Below, piece by piece: positions 16,715 to 25,158 of a stretch of 50,451 bases of DNA. Position numbers and translations under genes: made by a program. The DNA comes from Halobacteriales archaeon QS_8_69_26 (GTDB taxonomy: Archaea; Halobacteriota; Halobacteria; Halobacteriales; SW-7-71-33): positions 1-50,451 of the forward strand of contig PXRX01000005.1 of NCBI GenBank assembly GCA_003023195.1, in the 5' to 3' direction. Under the pieces are notes generated by a model that did no database searches, was not told the DNA's origin, and saw nothing but the letters and a program-made list of their open reading frames with translations. The stretch's first letter is position 1, and each line of letters begins with the position of its first letter.

Positions 16715-17377
16715 GTGGACGAGAGCGCAGGGAGCGGCGGCGACGGACCCCACGGTGACGGCCGGGTCTACCGGTGGGGAGCGGACCCGGAGGGGGCCGA
16801 CGCGGCGGTGGTGCTCCTCCACGGTCGGGGAGCCAGCGCGGAGGCGATGGTGGACCTGGTCGACCAGATCCGTCGTCCGGGGGCCGCCTACCTCGCCCCG
16901 CAGGCGACCGACTACACCTGGTACCCCTACTCCTTCATGGCGTCCATCGAGGACAACCAGCCCCACCTCTCCTCGGCCCTGTCGTGGGTCGACGACCTGT
17001 TCGGGGAGCTGTCGGCGGCCGGGGTCGACGCCGACCGGGTCCTGCTGATGGGCTTCTCCCAGGGCGGGTGCCTCGCGTCGGAGTACGCCGTCCGGAACGC
17101 CCGGCGCTACGGCGGCCTCGCCGCCCTCAGCGGCGGCCTGATCGGTCCCGAGGGGGCCGAGTGGCACTACGACGGCGACTTCGAGGGCACTCCAGCCCTC
17201 CTGGGGTGTAGCGACCACGACCCCCACATCCCCGTCGAACGAGTTCACCGGACCGAGGAGGTCCTGGCGGCGATGGGTGCCGAGGTCGACAAGCGCATCT
17301 ACCGGGACATGGGCCACCTCGTCAACGCCGACGAGATAGAGGCCGTCGACGGCATTCTGGGCGGGATGCTGGCCTGA
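16715..17377 (+). CDS. Phospholipase/carboxylesterase-type alpha/beta hydrolase
   Basis: A 220-residue serine hydrolase of the carboxylesterase/phospholipase group. The oxyanion loop is LLHGRGAS (about 34-41). The nucleophile is Ser115 in GFSQGG, the acid is probably Asp169 in CSDHDPHIP, and the base is His201 in DMGHLV. Start GTG 16715 is fixed by the TATA box 25 nt upstream. It should act on short acyl esters in the cytosol. The iron-type dehydrogenase gene follows after a 174-bp gap filled by tandem repeats. Confidence 0.85.
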   Translation: MDESAGSGGDGPHGDGRVYRWGADPEGADAAVVLLHGRGASAEAMVDLVDQIRRPGAAYLAPQATDYTWYPYSFMASIEDNQPHLSSALSWVDDLFGELSAAGVDADRVLLMGFSQGGCLASEYAVRNARRYGGLAALSGGLIGPEGAEWHYDGDFEGTPALLGCSDHDPHIPVERVHRTEEVLAAMGAEVDKRIYRDMGHLVNADEIEAVDGILGGMLA

Positions 17378-17400
17378 TCCGGTCCGTGCGGGCGGATCGC

Positions 17401-17528
17401 CCTCCGCCCGGCGAGGGCGGGTGACGTACTTCCCTCCGCCCGGCGAGGGCGGGTAACGTACTTCCCTCCGCCCGGCGAGGGCGGGTAACGTACTTCCCTC
17501 CGCCTGGCGAGGGCGGGTAACGTACTTC
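17401..17528. repeat. Tandem repeat, 32-bp unit, four copies, each with a hairpin
   Basis: Units begin at 17401, 17433, 17465 and 17497 and are nearly identical; a fifth begins at 17529 but diverges after about 5 bp. Each unit contains CCGCCC-GGCGA-GGGCGG (6-bp stem, 5-nt loop) followed by GTAACGTACTT. The block lies between the esterase stop and the next start codon, so it could attenuate or terminate the first transcript or bind a regulator. There are no spacers, which excludes CRISPR. Confidence 0.92.
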
Positions 17529-17534
17529 CCTCCA

Positions 17535-17549
17535 CCGGCCGTTGGCCGG
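17535..17549. promoter_or_regulatory. Short inverted repeat just before the start codon
   Basis: CCGGCC-GTT-GGCCGG ends 2 nt before ATG 17552. It would form a stable hairpin over the ribosome-binding region if the message is longer than leaderless. Confidence 0.35.
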
Positions 17550-17551
17550 AC

Positions 17552-18763
17552 ATGGAGGAGTTTCGCTTCGAGTACCGACCCGGGACGATCCGCTACGGTC
17601 CCGGGTCCGTCGTTGACCTGTCGGCGGAACTCGACCGGATCGGTGCCGGGAGTGCCCTGGTGGTCTCCGGCCGCACGGTGGGGGAGACCCCGGCGGTCGT
17701 CGACCCGGTCCGGGAGGGCCTGGGCGACCGCCTGGCGGACGTGTTCGCGGAGACGACTCCCGACAAGCGGGTGGCGACGGCCGCGGCGGCCGCCGACCGC
17801 ATGGCCGAGACGGACGCCGACGCCATCGTGGGACTCGGCGGCGGGTCGAGCATCGACGTCGCGAAGGTCGCGGCGGTCCTGGCGGCGACCGAGGACCGCG
17901 AGCGTGCGGTCGCGGAGTTCGTCCGCTCCGGGAGTCTCCCGGTCCCCGACGGGTCCCTCCCGGCGGTCGTCGCGGTCCCGACGACGCTGGCGGGTGCCGA
18001 CCTCTCGCAGGCGGCCGGAATCTCGGCCGGCCCGGAGACTGCCCGCGAGGCAGGCGACGGGGACGGCGAGGTCCACGGCGGGGTCTCCGACCCGGCGGTG
18101 ATGCCCCGCCTGCTCTGCTACGACCCGGACCTGGTCCGGACGACCCCGGAGGGGGTCCTGCTGGCGTCGGCGATGAACGGGTTCGACAAGGCCGTCGAGG
18201 CCCCCTACGCCCGGACCCGGACGCCGGTCACCGACGCCACCGCCGCCCGTGCCCTCGGCATGCTCTCGGAGGGACTCCCGTCGCTCGGCGCGGGCGACCG
18301 CGACGACGCGACGATGCGCCGGGTCGTCGCCGGGACGGTCCTCGCCCAGTACGGGGCCTCCCGCCCCGACGGCGGCACCCTCTCGCTGATCCACGCCTTC
18401 GGCCACGCCCTCTCGCGGCCCTACGACGTCCAGCAGGGTGCCGCCCACGGGATCGCCGCCCCACACGCGCTCCGGTACCTGTTCGACCGGGTCGACGGTC
18501 GACGTCGCCTGCTGGCGGAGGGGCTGGGCGTCGACGCCCCGGGCGACGACGAGGCGGTCGCAGAGGCCGTCGTCGCCGAGGTGGAGCGGATCCGCGACGC
18601 CCTGGGCCTCCCGGCCCGCCTGCGGGCGGTCCCCGGTCTGGACCGCGCGGAGCTTCCGGCGGTCGCCCGCGCCGTCGTCGACGACCCCCTGATCCCCAAC
18701 GTTCCCCCCGGCCTGGAGGTCACGGTCGAGGGGATCGAGGCGACCCTGGCGGAGGCCTGGTGA
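17552..18763 (+). CDS. Iron-containing alcohol dehydrogenase family protein
   Basis: A 403-residue group III (iron-type) dehydrogenase. The NAD-binding turn GLGGGSSIDVAK lies at about 93-104. The PTTLAGADLS segment and the metal-binding HAFGHALSRPYDV...GAAHG region give the expected His ligands. It is somewhat longer than glycerol-1-phosphate dehydrogenase and its sequence around the active site fits the general Fe-ADH family better, so I do not assign egsA. The likely reaction is NAD(P)-dependent oxidation or reduction of an alcohol, aldehyde or enone. The four 32-bp repeats lie immediately upstream. Confidence 0.82.
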   Translation: MEEFRFEYRPGTIRYGPGSVVDLSAELDRIGAGSALVVSGRTVGETPAVVDPVREGLGDRLADVFAETTPDKRVATAAAAADRMAETDADAIVGLGGGSSIDVAKVAAVLAATEDRERAVAEFVRSGSLPVPDGSLPAVVAVPTTLAGADLSQAAGISAGPETAREAGDGDGEVHGGVSDPAVMPRLLCYDPDLVRTTPEGVLLASAMNGFDKAVEAPYARTRTPVTDATAARALGMLSEGLPSLGAGDRDDATMRRVVAGTVLAQYGASRPDGGTLSLIHAFGHALSRPYDVQQGAAHGIAAPHALRYLFDRVDGRRRLLAEGLGVDAPGDDEAVAEAVVAEVERIRDALGLPARLRAVPGLDRAELPAVARAVVDDPLIPNVPPGLEVTVEGIEATLAEAW

Positions 18764-18865
18764 TCGGTCGGGGGGTACGCCCGCGCAGTGTCACGACCGG
18801 GAGAGGTCCGGAATGCCGCCGACCGAATCCCTAAGTTCGTCCGGACCCTGGCGATCCCGAGGAGT

Positions 18866-19135
18866 ATGAGCCTCCTGGGGTGGCTGATCGTCCTCTCGCT
18901 GCCGGTGTACGCGCTGGTCCAGTTGTGGCTGATAAAGCGGGTGGGCGAGTTCTGGGACGTCGAGGCGGAGGACCCGACCCCGGAGATGGTCGAGGCGCGC
19001 CTGTCGACCGAGCAGCGACGGGCCCGCGAACCGGACGACGACGAGGTGCTCTGTCGGTCCTGCGGGACGGTCAACGATGTCGACTTCGACTACTGCAAGA
19101 GCTGTGCCGCACCCATGTCCCGGGTCGCGGGCTGA
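18866..19135 (+). CDS. Small membrane-anchored zinc-ribbon protein
   Basis: An 89-residue protein: one N-terminal membrane segment (about residues 3-22, LLGWLIVLSLPVYALVQLWL), a charged linker, and a C-terminal zinc ribbon with CRSCG and CKSCA. ATG 18866 was chosen over GTG 18788 because it puts the hydrophobic segment at the N-terminus. The type is common in haloarchaea; its function is unknown. Confidence 0.65.
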   Translation: MSLLGWLIVLSLPVYALVQLWLIKRVGEFWDVEAEDPTPEMVEARLSTEQRRAREPDDDEVLCRSCGTVNDVDFDYCKSCAAPMSRVAG

Positions 19136-19201
19136 ACCCGGTTCGTGGATCCCCGACGGCGTTACGTTCATATCACCCCGGGACGTAGCGGATCGCAGGG
19201 A

Positions 19202-19675
19202 ATGAGGCGCGACTACTTCGAACTGAAGACGGAGAACGTCGACTGGCTCGACGGAGACGACGACCCCCGGCAACCCCGGGTAACTATCGAGTTCGAGGGC
19301 CCGGCGACGAGGCTACGTTCGCGCCTCACAGGGAACGGAGAGGAACCGCTCGAGGACAGCGAGACGGACGCGGCCTTCCGGCTCCAGGACCCGCTGGACG
19401 ACTCGGACGCCGAAGGGGTCGTCTCGCTCACCAACCGGGTCACTGGCGACTTCGTGCTCGAACTCAACGAGCGGGCCGAGGACGTCATGCGGTTCATCCG
19501 GGCCGCCAGGCGCTACGGCGAGCAGGTGCCCGACGCCGACGCCCGGTACCAGATCCGCGTCCTGATCGACGGGGAGGAGGTCGTCACCTACGACAAGCGC
19601 ACCTTCCTCGTCTACAACGAGGAGGGGAACCTCCTCCGCAAGCACAGCCTGATCCCCTCGGGCGTCGAACTGTAA
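19202..19675 (+). CDS. Haloarchaeal conserved hypothetical protein (DUF5793-like)
   Basis: A 157-residue acidic, soluble protein starting MRRDYFELKTENVDW, which resembles my recollection of the haloarchaeal DUF5793 group. The end (VLIDGEEVVTYDKRTFLVY, then NEEGNLLRKHSLIPSGVEL) looks like two beta hairpins. No enzyme motif is visible. ATG 19202 was preferred to ATG 19145 because the added residues are basic and unlike the rest. Confidence 0.65.
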   Translation: MRRDYFELKTENVDWLDGDDDPRQPRVTIEFEGPATRLRSRLTGNGEEPLEDSETDAAFRLQDPLDDSDAEGVVSLTNRVTGDFVLELNERAEDVMRFIRAARRYGEQVPDADARYQIRVLIDGEEVVTYDKRTFLVYNEEGNLLRKHSLIPSGVEL

Positions 19676-19834
19676 CCATCCCGTTTCCCACCGTTCTCCC
19701 CGTCGCTCGCCAGTCGTGTCGACCCCGTCCCGATCCCTGCGGTGTCGGGGCCGCCGCCGGACCGAAGCGTCTCCGGGGCGCCCGGCGTCGTCCGAAAGAA
19801 CGATTAAGCAGGACGGAAAAGTTGTCGTACTGAA

Positions 19835-20887
19835 GTGACGGGGGGGACTCGGGAGCGCGACCCGGTACCCGAGGACCGGGAGCGCCTCGCGGCACTGTTC
19901 GAGAACGTCTCGGAGCCGACGGTGGAGTACGCCTACGAGGACGAGGAGCCGATGGTCCTCGCGGTCAACGACGCCTTCGAGGAGGTGTTCGGCTACCCGG
20001 CGGAGGAGATAGTCGGCGAATCACTGGACGACTACATCGTTCCGCCCGACCGGCAGGCCGAGGCCGACGACCTCAACGAGAATGTGGCCGACGGCCAACT
20101 GCTCGAGGCGGAGGTCCGTCGCATGACTGCGGACGGTATCCGGACGTTCATGCTCCGGGACGCCCCCATCGACTCGACCGACGGGGTCCGTGGCTTCGCC
20201 ATCTACGCCGACATCACGGACCGGGTCGAGCGCGAGCGGGAACTCCAGCGCCAGAACGAGCGCCTGGAGGAGTTCGCATCCGTGGTGAGCCACGACCTGC
20301 GCAACCCCCTGATGGTCGCGCGGGGCTACCTGGAGGACGCCTACGACGACCCGGAGACCTACCTCCCCGAGATAGAGACCTCGATGGACCGGATGGAGGC
20401 CATCATCGACGACGTCCTCACCCTGGCCCGGCAGGGCGAGGAGGTCGGGGATCCGACGACGGTGGACCTGGGGACCGTCGCCCGGGAGGCCTGGCGCAAC
20501 GTCGAGACCGACGGCGCGGCCCTCGACGTCGAGGACACCCGCGTCATCGCCGCCGACAGGGCCTGCCTGTTGCACGTCTTCGAGAACCTCTTCGGCAACG
20601 GTGTGAAGCACGGCACCACGGACGACCCGAACCCCGAGGAGGGACTGACCATCCGGGTCGGACTCCACGACGACGGCTTCTACGTCGAGGACGACGGTCG
20701 GGGGATCCCGGGGCGCGACCGGGAGATGGTCTTCGAGAGCGGGTTCACCACCTCCGAGACCGGCACCGGGTTCGGGCTGAGCATCGTCAAGCGCATCTGC
20801 GAGGCCCACGGCTGGACGGTCGACCTCGTGGAGGGGAGCGACGGCGGCGCCCGGTTCGAGGTCCACGGGGTCGACGACCGCCGGTGA
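19835..20887 (+). CDS. PAS-domain histidine kinase
   Basis: A 350-residue cytosolic sensor kinase with no membrane segment. A PAS domain covers about residues 15-128 (NDAFEEVFGYPAEEIVGESL is its core). The H box is VVSHDLRNPL with His153, followed by the dimerisation helices. The ATPase domain has the N box ENLFGNGVKH, the G1 box DDGRGIP and the G2 box GTGFGLSIVKRI. No response regulator lies next to it, so it is an orphan. GTG 19835 follows an AT-rich stretch that may hold its promoter. Confidence 0.92.
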   Translation: MTGGTRERDPVPEDRERLAALFENVSEPTVEYAYEDEEPMVLAVNDAFEEVFGYPAEEIVGESLDDYIVPPDRQAEADDLNENVADGQLLEAEVRRMTADGIRTFMLRDAPIDSTDGVRGFAIYADITDRVERERELQRQNERLEEFASVVSHDLRNPLMVARGYLEDAYDDPETYLPEIETSMDRMEAIIDDVLTLARQGEEVGDPTTVDLGTVAREAWRNVETDGAALDVEDTRVIAADRACLLHVFENLFGNGVKHGTTDDPNPEEGLTIRVGLHDDGFYVEDDGRGIPGRDREMVFESGFTTSETGTGFGLSIVKRICEAHGWTVDLVEGSDGGARFEVHGVDDRR

Positions 20888-20908
20888 GCTCTGGCCAGGG
20901 TCCCCCCG

Positions 20909-21133
20909 CTACCGGTCGATCCTCGGGTGGGGATCGGGGTCCGGCTCCGGGTCCGGTGCGTCCTCGGGGAGCAGGCCGTCCTCGCCTGCCAGCGGGCGGA
21001 ACTGCCGCGCCGCCGCCAGGAACGCCAGCAGGTAGGTCAGCGCCAGCCCCTTCTTCAGCAACAGCCGCGTGAGGTCGTAGGGGCCGGGATCCCAGAGCCC
21101 GACGACGGGCGCGGCGGCCTCGGGCACCACCAT
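20909..21133 (-). pseudogene. N-terminal remnant of a lipase maturation factor family gene
   Basis: The 74-residue frame begins with LWDPGPYDLTRLLLKKGLALTYLLAFLAAA and continues with QFRPLAGEDGLLPED. This is the hallmark N-terminus of the lipase maturation factor membrane family. Family members run to several hundred residues. Here the frame ends in a Pro/Asp-rich tail and stops 21 bp from the end of the convergent kinase gene, so most of the gene is gone. It may be an expressed micro-protein but reads as a deletion remnant. Confidence 0.65.
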
Positions 21134-21179
21134 CGCTAGGCGGTGTGTCCGGCGGGTGGTTTATGACTGACGGGACTCC

Positions 21180-21625
21180 CCGGGCGGACCCCGATACCCG
21201 GAGATCGTCGGTCGGATCCGTCTCGCCCCGGGCGACCATCCCCACGGCGCGCGGGCCGCGAGCGGCGCGAGGCGCTTCGCGCCTCGGTCGGGGGAGCGGT
21301 GAACGAAGTGAACCGCGAGCCAGCGAGCGGCCTCGCGCGAGGGACGAGTATCGCAGTCTGGCGAGCGACCGGAGGGAGCGAGACCGACGAGAAACGCAGG
21401 AGGCTGGGGAGGATCGAGGCTGCTGTTCGCGGCCCGGGTGGGACCGAAAGGGGCCGGGTCGTCGTCGGGCGCGAAGCGCCCGACTGCACGGGAGAGCTTC
21501 GCTCTCCCGGTGATCCGGGACGACGGGCGACGCAAGCACCGCAGTGACCGAGCGGAGCGAGGGAACGAGGAGCGCAGCGAGCCCCTCGACCGGATCGGAC
21601 CGGGGGCTTTCGGGGTAGTACCCGG
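21180..21625. repeat. Hairpin-rich haloarchaeal repeat element, copy A
   Basis: No gene is supported between 21134 and 21716. The stretch holds three perfect hairpins with 3-nt loops: GAGGCGC-TTC-GCGCCTC (21269-21285), GGGCGC-GAA-GCGCCC (21467-21481) and GGGAGAGC-TTC-GCTCTCCC (21490-21508). Its part from about 21500 to 21620 is strongly similar, in reverse orientation, to 29893-30010. Short frames that run through it (for example 21299-21547) are basic and low-complexity and were not called. Confidence 0.75.
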
Positions 21626-21716
21626 AGTCACCCCCTTTCGAACACCCGTACCGGAGACCTGATCCTCGTCGTTCGGGAGCGAAAGGTCTAATCGCGGGCC
21701 CGTCGAATCCGCGGGT

Positions 21717-22010
21717 ATGGCCGACAACGACGAGGAAGACGAGGAGCCCGCGGTCGAACTCGGCGAGGGCGAACCGGTCGAGGGCGCGCCCCTGGAGCGG
21801 GTGGCCTCCCGGCTCACCTGGCCCATCCAGACGTCCCGCGTGGAAGAACTGGAGGGCGATTCCGTTATCCGGACCCCCGACGGCCCGGTGGAACTGGCCG
21901 CGGCCCTGGAGGACGTCGGGGACACCTACTTCGACCGCCGGCAGTCCTTCGAGGCGGCGGTGCGCGACGCCGTCGGTCGGGGACCGGTCCCCACCGCGGA
22001 CGGCGAGTGA
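21717..22010 (+). CDS. Small acidic haloarchaeal protein (DUF5789-like)
   Basis: A 97-residue protein with an Asp/Glu-rich first 25 residues and then a compact domain: ASRLTWPIQTSRVEELEGDSVIRTPDGPVEL, followed by a helix ending in YFDRRQSFEAAVRDAVG. The pattern matches a family of small haloarchaeal proteins that I recall as DUF5789. Function unknown. It starts about 90 bp after the repeat element. Confidence 0.65.
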   Translation: MADNDEEDEEPAVELGEGEPVEGAPLERVASRLTWPIQTSRVEELEGDSVIRTPDGPVELAAALEDVGDTYFDRRQSFEAAVRDAVGRGPVPTADGE

Positions 22011-22122
22011 GTCCGGCCGTCGACGACGGCCGATCCTCGCCGCCGCCCGATCCCTGCCGGATGGTTCCCGTGGCCGGACCGGAACCGTAACCCTAAGGCA
22101 CCGAGCCCCGATACTCGGGTCC

Positions 22123-22815
22123 ATGTCGGTCGACGTGGGAGGGATCCGCGCCCGCCTCCCGACGCCGACCTGGGTGCAGGCCTCGCTGCTGGTGGGGGCC
22201 GTCCTGACGGTGGGGTGGAACCTCGCGCCCGGGACCGGGATAGACGAGCGACTGGTCCGGGACGGCGCGTTCTTCCTGGTGGGGCCGCTGACCTTCGCGC
22301 TGGTGTGGGGCAAGGGCCGGGAGCAACTCGGCTGGACGGTGAACCGCCGGGCGGTCCGCAACACCCTCCTCCTGTCGGCGTTCGTCTTCCCGTTCTACCT
22401 CGTGGGGTCCTCTCTCCCGTCGATCCGGGCCTACTACCCGATGTGGGGGGGCACCGCCGACCCCGCCTCGTTCGTCCCGCACGCGACCAAGCAGATGGTC
22501 ATCGTCGTCGCCGCCGAGACCTACTACCGCGGGTTGCTCTGCGTGGGCGTCCGGGACGTCGGCCCGAAGGCCGCGCTCATCTCGCCGGTGGTGTACGCGC
22601 TCCACCACGCCGGCAAGCCGCCCATCGAACTCGCGCTGTCGGGGCCCACGGACGCCCTCTTCGGTATCGTCGACTACGACGCGAAGTCGATCCTCCCCTC
22701 GGTCGTCGCCCACGGCTTCGGGATGACGCTTCTGGACTGGCTGGTCCTCCACGACCCGGTGATCCCGCCGGACCTCGTCGTCCGGTCGCTCCGGTGGCTG
22801 CCGATCCCGCTCTGA
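22123..22815 (+). CDS. CPBP-type intramembrane protease-like protein
   Basis: A 230-residue membrane protein with about six hydrophobic segments. The CPBP (CAAX/Abi) signature is present but altered: AETYYRG at 131-137 lacks the first Glu of EExxxR and keeps the second Glu and the Arg. The second motif has His161 in YALHHAGKP and the third is VVAHGFGM near residue 190. With three of the four usual motif residues kept, it may be active or a non-proteolytic relative. Its neighbours give no clue. Confidence 0.72.
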   Translation: MSVDVGGIRARLPTPTWVQASLLVGAVLTVGWNLAPGTGIDERLVRDGAFFLVGPLTFALVWGKGREQLGWTVNRRAVRNTLLLSAFVFPFYLVGSSLPSIRAYYPMWGGTADPASFVPHATKQMVIVVAAETYYRGLLCVGVRDVGPKAALISPVVYALHHAGKPPIELALSGPTDALFGIVDYDAKSILPSVVAHGFGMTLLDWLVLHDPVIPPDLVVRSLRWLPIPL

Positions 22816-22862
22816 CGGCCTCGGCCGACGGGGGTTTGGGCCGCCGGCTCCCATCGGGACCC

Positions 22863-23936
22863 ATGGAGATCGCTCCCTTCGGACTGGAGCGGTGGTTCGC
22901 GGAGCACGAACACGAGGCCGACCTGATGCTCGCCGAGAGCGGGATCCGGTCGCTGTCGGCCGGCCGGTTCGACCTCGACCCGGGGGAACTGGGCTACGTG
23001 ATCCCCACCAGCGGCGACCCGGACCTGCGGGCCCAGGTGGCCGACCGCTACGGCCGGACTGCCGACGAGGTGCTGTTCACCTGTGGCACCCAGGAGGCCA
23101 ACCTGGTCGCCTTCCTCTCGCTTTTGGGCCGGGACGACCACGCCGTCGTCGTCACCCCGACCTACCAGGCGCTCCACGCGGTCCCCGACGCGGTGGGCGA
23201 GGTGACCCGCGTCGGCCTGGAACCGCCGGACTGGCGCCTGCCGGTCGACGCCGTCGCCGACGCCGTCCGGCCCGAGACCCGGCTGATCGTCGTCAACAAC
23301 CCCAACAACCCGACGGGCCGGTACCACCCCGAGGAGCGGATCCGGGCGCTGTACGACATCGCGGCCGACGAGGACGCGTACCTCCTCTGTGACGAGGTCT
23401 ACCGCCTGCTCGCCCGCGATCCCCAGGAGCCGGTCGCGGCGATGGGCGAGCGGGGCATCTCGACCACCAGCCTCACGAAGGCCTACGGCCTCGCTGGCTG
23501 TCGGTTCGGCTGGATGGCCGGTCCCCCGGACGTGATAACCGACGCCTGGCGCTGGAAGGACTACACCACCATCTCGCCCTCCGTCTTCGGTCAGCACGTC
23601 GCCCGGCAGGCCCTCGAACCGGACACCGAGGCCGACATCCTCGACGAGAACCGCGCCCTCGCCCGGCGGAACCGCGGGATCGTCGACGAGTTCGTCGACG
23701 ACCACGGCCTGGACTGGTACTACCCCGTCGGCGTCAACGGGTTCGTGACCGTCCCCGACGCCTTCGCTGACGCCCGCGAGTTCTGCCTGGCCGTCGTCGA
23801 GGAGGAGTCCGCCGTCCTCGCCCCCGGCGACGTCTTCGGCCACCCCGACTACGTCCGGATCGGGTTCGGCCTGCCGACCGAGGACCTGAATGACGGGCTG
23901 GACCGCGTGGGGGACTGCATCGAGCGCCACCGGTAG
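22863..23936 (+). CDS. Class I/II PLP-dependent aminotransferase
   Basis: A 357-residue aminotransferase. Visible hallmarks are GTQEANL, the NNPNNPTGRY motif, CDEVYRLL (the Asp contacting the PLP pyridine) and the Schiff-base lysine in SLTKAYGLAGCRFGW, with a late RIGFG containing the substrate Arg. It lies 47 bp after the CPBP-like gene on the same strand. The amino-acid substrate cannot be told from sequence alone; a capreomycidine-synthase-like or aspartate-type role is possible. Confidence 0.87.
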   Translation: MEIAPFGLERWFAEHEHEADLMLAESGIRSLSAGRFDLDPGELGYVIPTSGDPDLRAQVADRYGRTADEVLFTCGTQEANLVAFLSLLGRDDHAVVVTPTYQALHAVPDAVGEVTRVGLEPPDWRLPVDAVADAVRPETRLIVVNNPNNPTGRYHPEERIRALYDIAADEDAYLLCDEVYRLLARDPQEPVAAMGERGISTTSLTKAYGLAGCRFGWMAGPPDVITDAWRWKDYTTISPSVFGQHVARQALEPDTEADILDENRALARRNRGIVDEFVDDHGLDWYYPVGVNGFVTVPDAFADAREFCLAVVEEESAVLAPGDVFGHPDYVRIGFGLPTEDLNDGLDRVGDCIERHR

Positions 23937-24073
23937 TCCCGACGGGCGGACCGTCCCGACTCCGTCCGCCGGCCGGCCAGGCGGGCAGTCGACGTCACGG
24001 CCTCCCGGTGGTTGTTACGATGACCGCCTCGAATTGCTAGAGTCTTATCAACGCCGCGCCCCGATCCCCGCGC

Positions 24074-24505
24074 ATGACGGTCGTCAGCGTCTCGATGCCG
24101 GACGAACTGCTGGACCGGATCGACGAGTTCGCGGAGGACCACGGCTACACCGGCCGGAGCGAGGTGGTCCGGGAGGCCGCCCGGAACCTGCTCGGCGAGT
24201 TCGAGGACCGGAAACTGGAGGACCGGGAACTGATCGGGGTGGTGACCGTACTGTTCGACTACGAGACGACCGCGGTCGAGGAGCGGATGATGCGCCTGCG
24301 CCACGAGCACGAACGCCTGGTCGCCTCGAACGTCCACAGCCACGTCGGCGACCGGTACTGCATGGAACTGTTCATCCTGGAGGGGACCCTCCAGGACATC
24401 TCGACGTTCGTCGGGAAGGTCCGGGCGACCCGGGACACCCTCAGCGTCGACTACTCGGTGCTCCCCGTCGACGACCTGGGGGTTCCGCCCTCCGGCGTCG
24501 AGTAG
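24074..24505 (+). CDS. nikR: NikR, nickel-responsive ribbon-helix-helix regulator
   Basis: A 143-residue regulator. The first 45 residues form a ribbon-helix-helix ([17 protein letters not shown], then [12 protein letters not shown]). The ACT-like metal-binding domain keeps all four high-affinity nickel ligands in E. coli spacing: His77, His88, His90 and Cys96 (RLRHEHE and [11 protein letters not shown]). Nickel binding should switch it to a repressor of nickel uptake. No nickel transporter or hydrogenase/urease gene is adjacent, so its targets lie elsewhere. An AT-rich box (about 24035-24050) precedes the start. Confidence 0.9.
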   Translation: MTVVSVSMPDELLDRIDEFAEDHGYTGRSEVVREAARNLLGEFEDRKLEDRELIGVVTVLFDYETTAVEERMMRLRHEHERLVASNVHSHVGDRYCMELFILEGTLQDISTFVGKVRATRDTLSVDYSVLPVDDLGVPPSGVE

Positions 24506-24592
24506 ACCGTCGGATCCCGCCCCGATCCGCGGGCCGGTCCGCCGGACCGCCGCCCCACCGAGTTTTAGGCGATCCCTCCCGTTCGCCCGGGC

Positions 24593-25111
24593 ATGGAGGT
24601 CGCCATCGTCTCGGACACGCACGTTCCGGACAGGGAGGAGTCCATCCCCGACCCGCACCGCCGGCGGATCCGGGAGGCCGACCACGCCATCCATGCTGGC
24701 GACTTCACCTCGCGGGCGACCTACGACGAGGTGGTCGAATTGGCCGACGAGGACAGCCTCACAGCGGTCCGCGGGAACATGGATCCACCCGGCGACATCG
24801 ACCCCGACGCGGTCGGCCTGGCGGAAGTGGCCGCGGTGGACCTCGGCGGCGTGACGTTCGTCGTCACCCACGGCACCGTCCGGTCGCCGGACGACTGGTA
24901 CGACGCCGTCGCCGACGCCGCCCGGGGACACGGCGAGGACCCGGTCGTCGGCGTCGGGGGCCACACCCACCGGGTCGAGGACGAGGTCCACGAGGGGGTC
25001 CGGGTGCTCAACCCCGGGAGCGTCACCGGCGCGGCCCCGGCCGAGCGTGCGACCATGCTGACCGCGACCGTCGCCGACGGCGCGGTCGAGGTCACCGTCC
25101 ACGAGGCCTGA
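24593..25111 (+). CDS. YfcE/MJ0936-type metallophosphoesterase
   Basis: A 172-residue phosphodiesterase with the full motif series: SDTH at 7-10, AGDF, RGNMD (normally GNHD or GNCD), THG and GGHTH. These bind a two-metal centre. Members hydrolyse model phosphodiesters such as bis-pNPP; the biological substrate is unknown. It reads alone, between nikR and the convergent amidohydrolase. Confidence 0.9.
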   Translation: MEVAIVSDTHVPDREESIPDPHRRRIREADHAIHAGDFTSRATYDEVVELADEDSLTAVRGNMDPPGDIDPDAVGLAEVAAVDLGGVTFVVTHGTVRSPDDWYDAVADAARGHGEDPVVGVGGHTHRVEDEVHEGVRVLNPGSVTGAAPAERATMLTATVADGAVEVTVHEA

Positions 25112-25158
25112 CCGATCCCGGCGTCGTTACCGACTCCGCGGGAGGTGCCCCGCTAACC

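Noticed and set aside
17401..17528. CRISPR array
   Set aside because: The four 32-bp units abut without spacers and no cas gene is near.
17552..18763. Glycerol-1-phosphate dehydrogenase (egsA)
   Set aside because: The enzyme is longer than EgsA and its sequence around the metal site fits the broader iron-type alcohol dehydrogenase family better.
21299..21547. Small genes inside the repeat element
   Set aside because: Basic, low-complexity translations passing through perfect hairpins; no start context.
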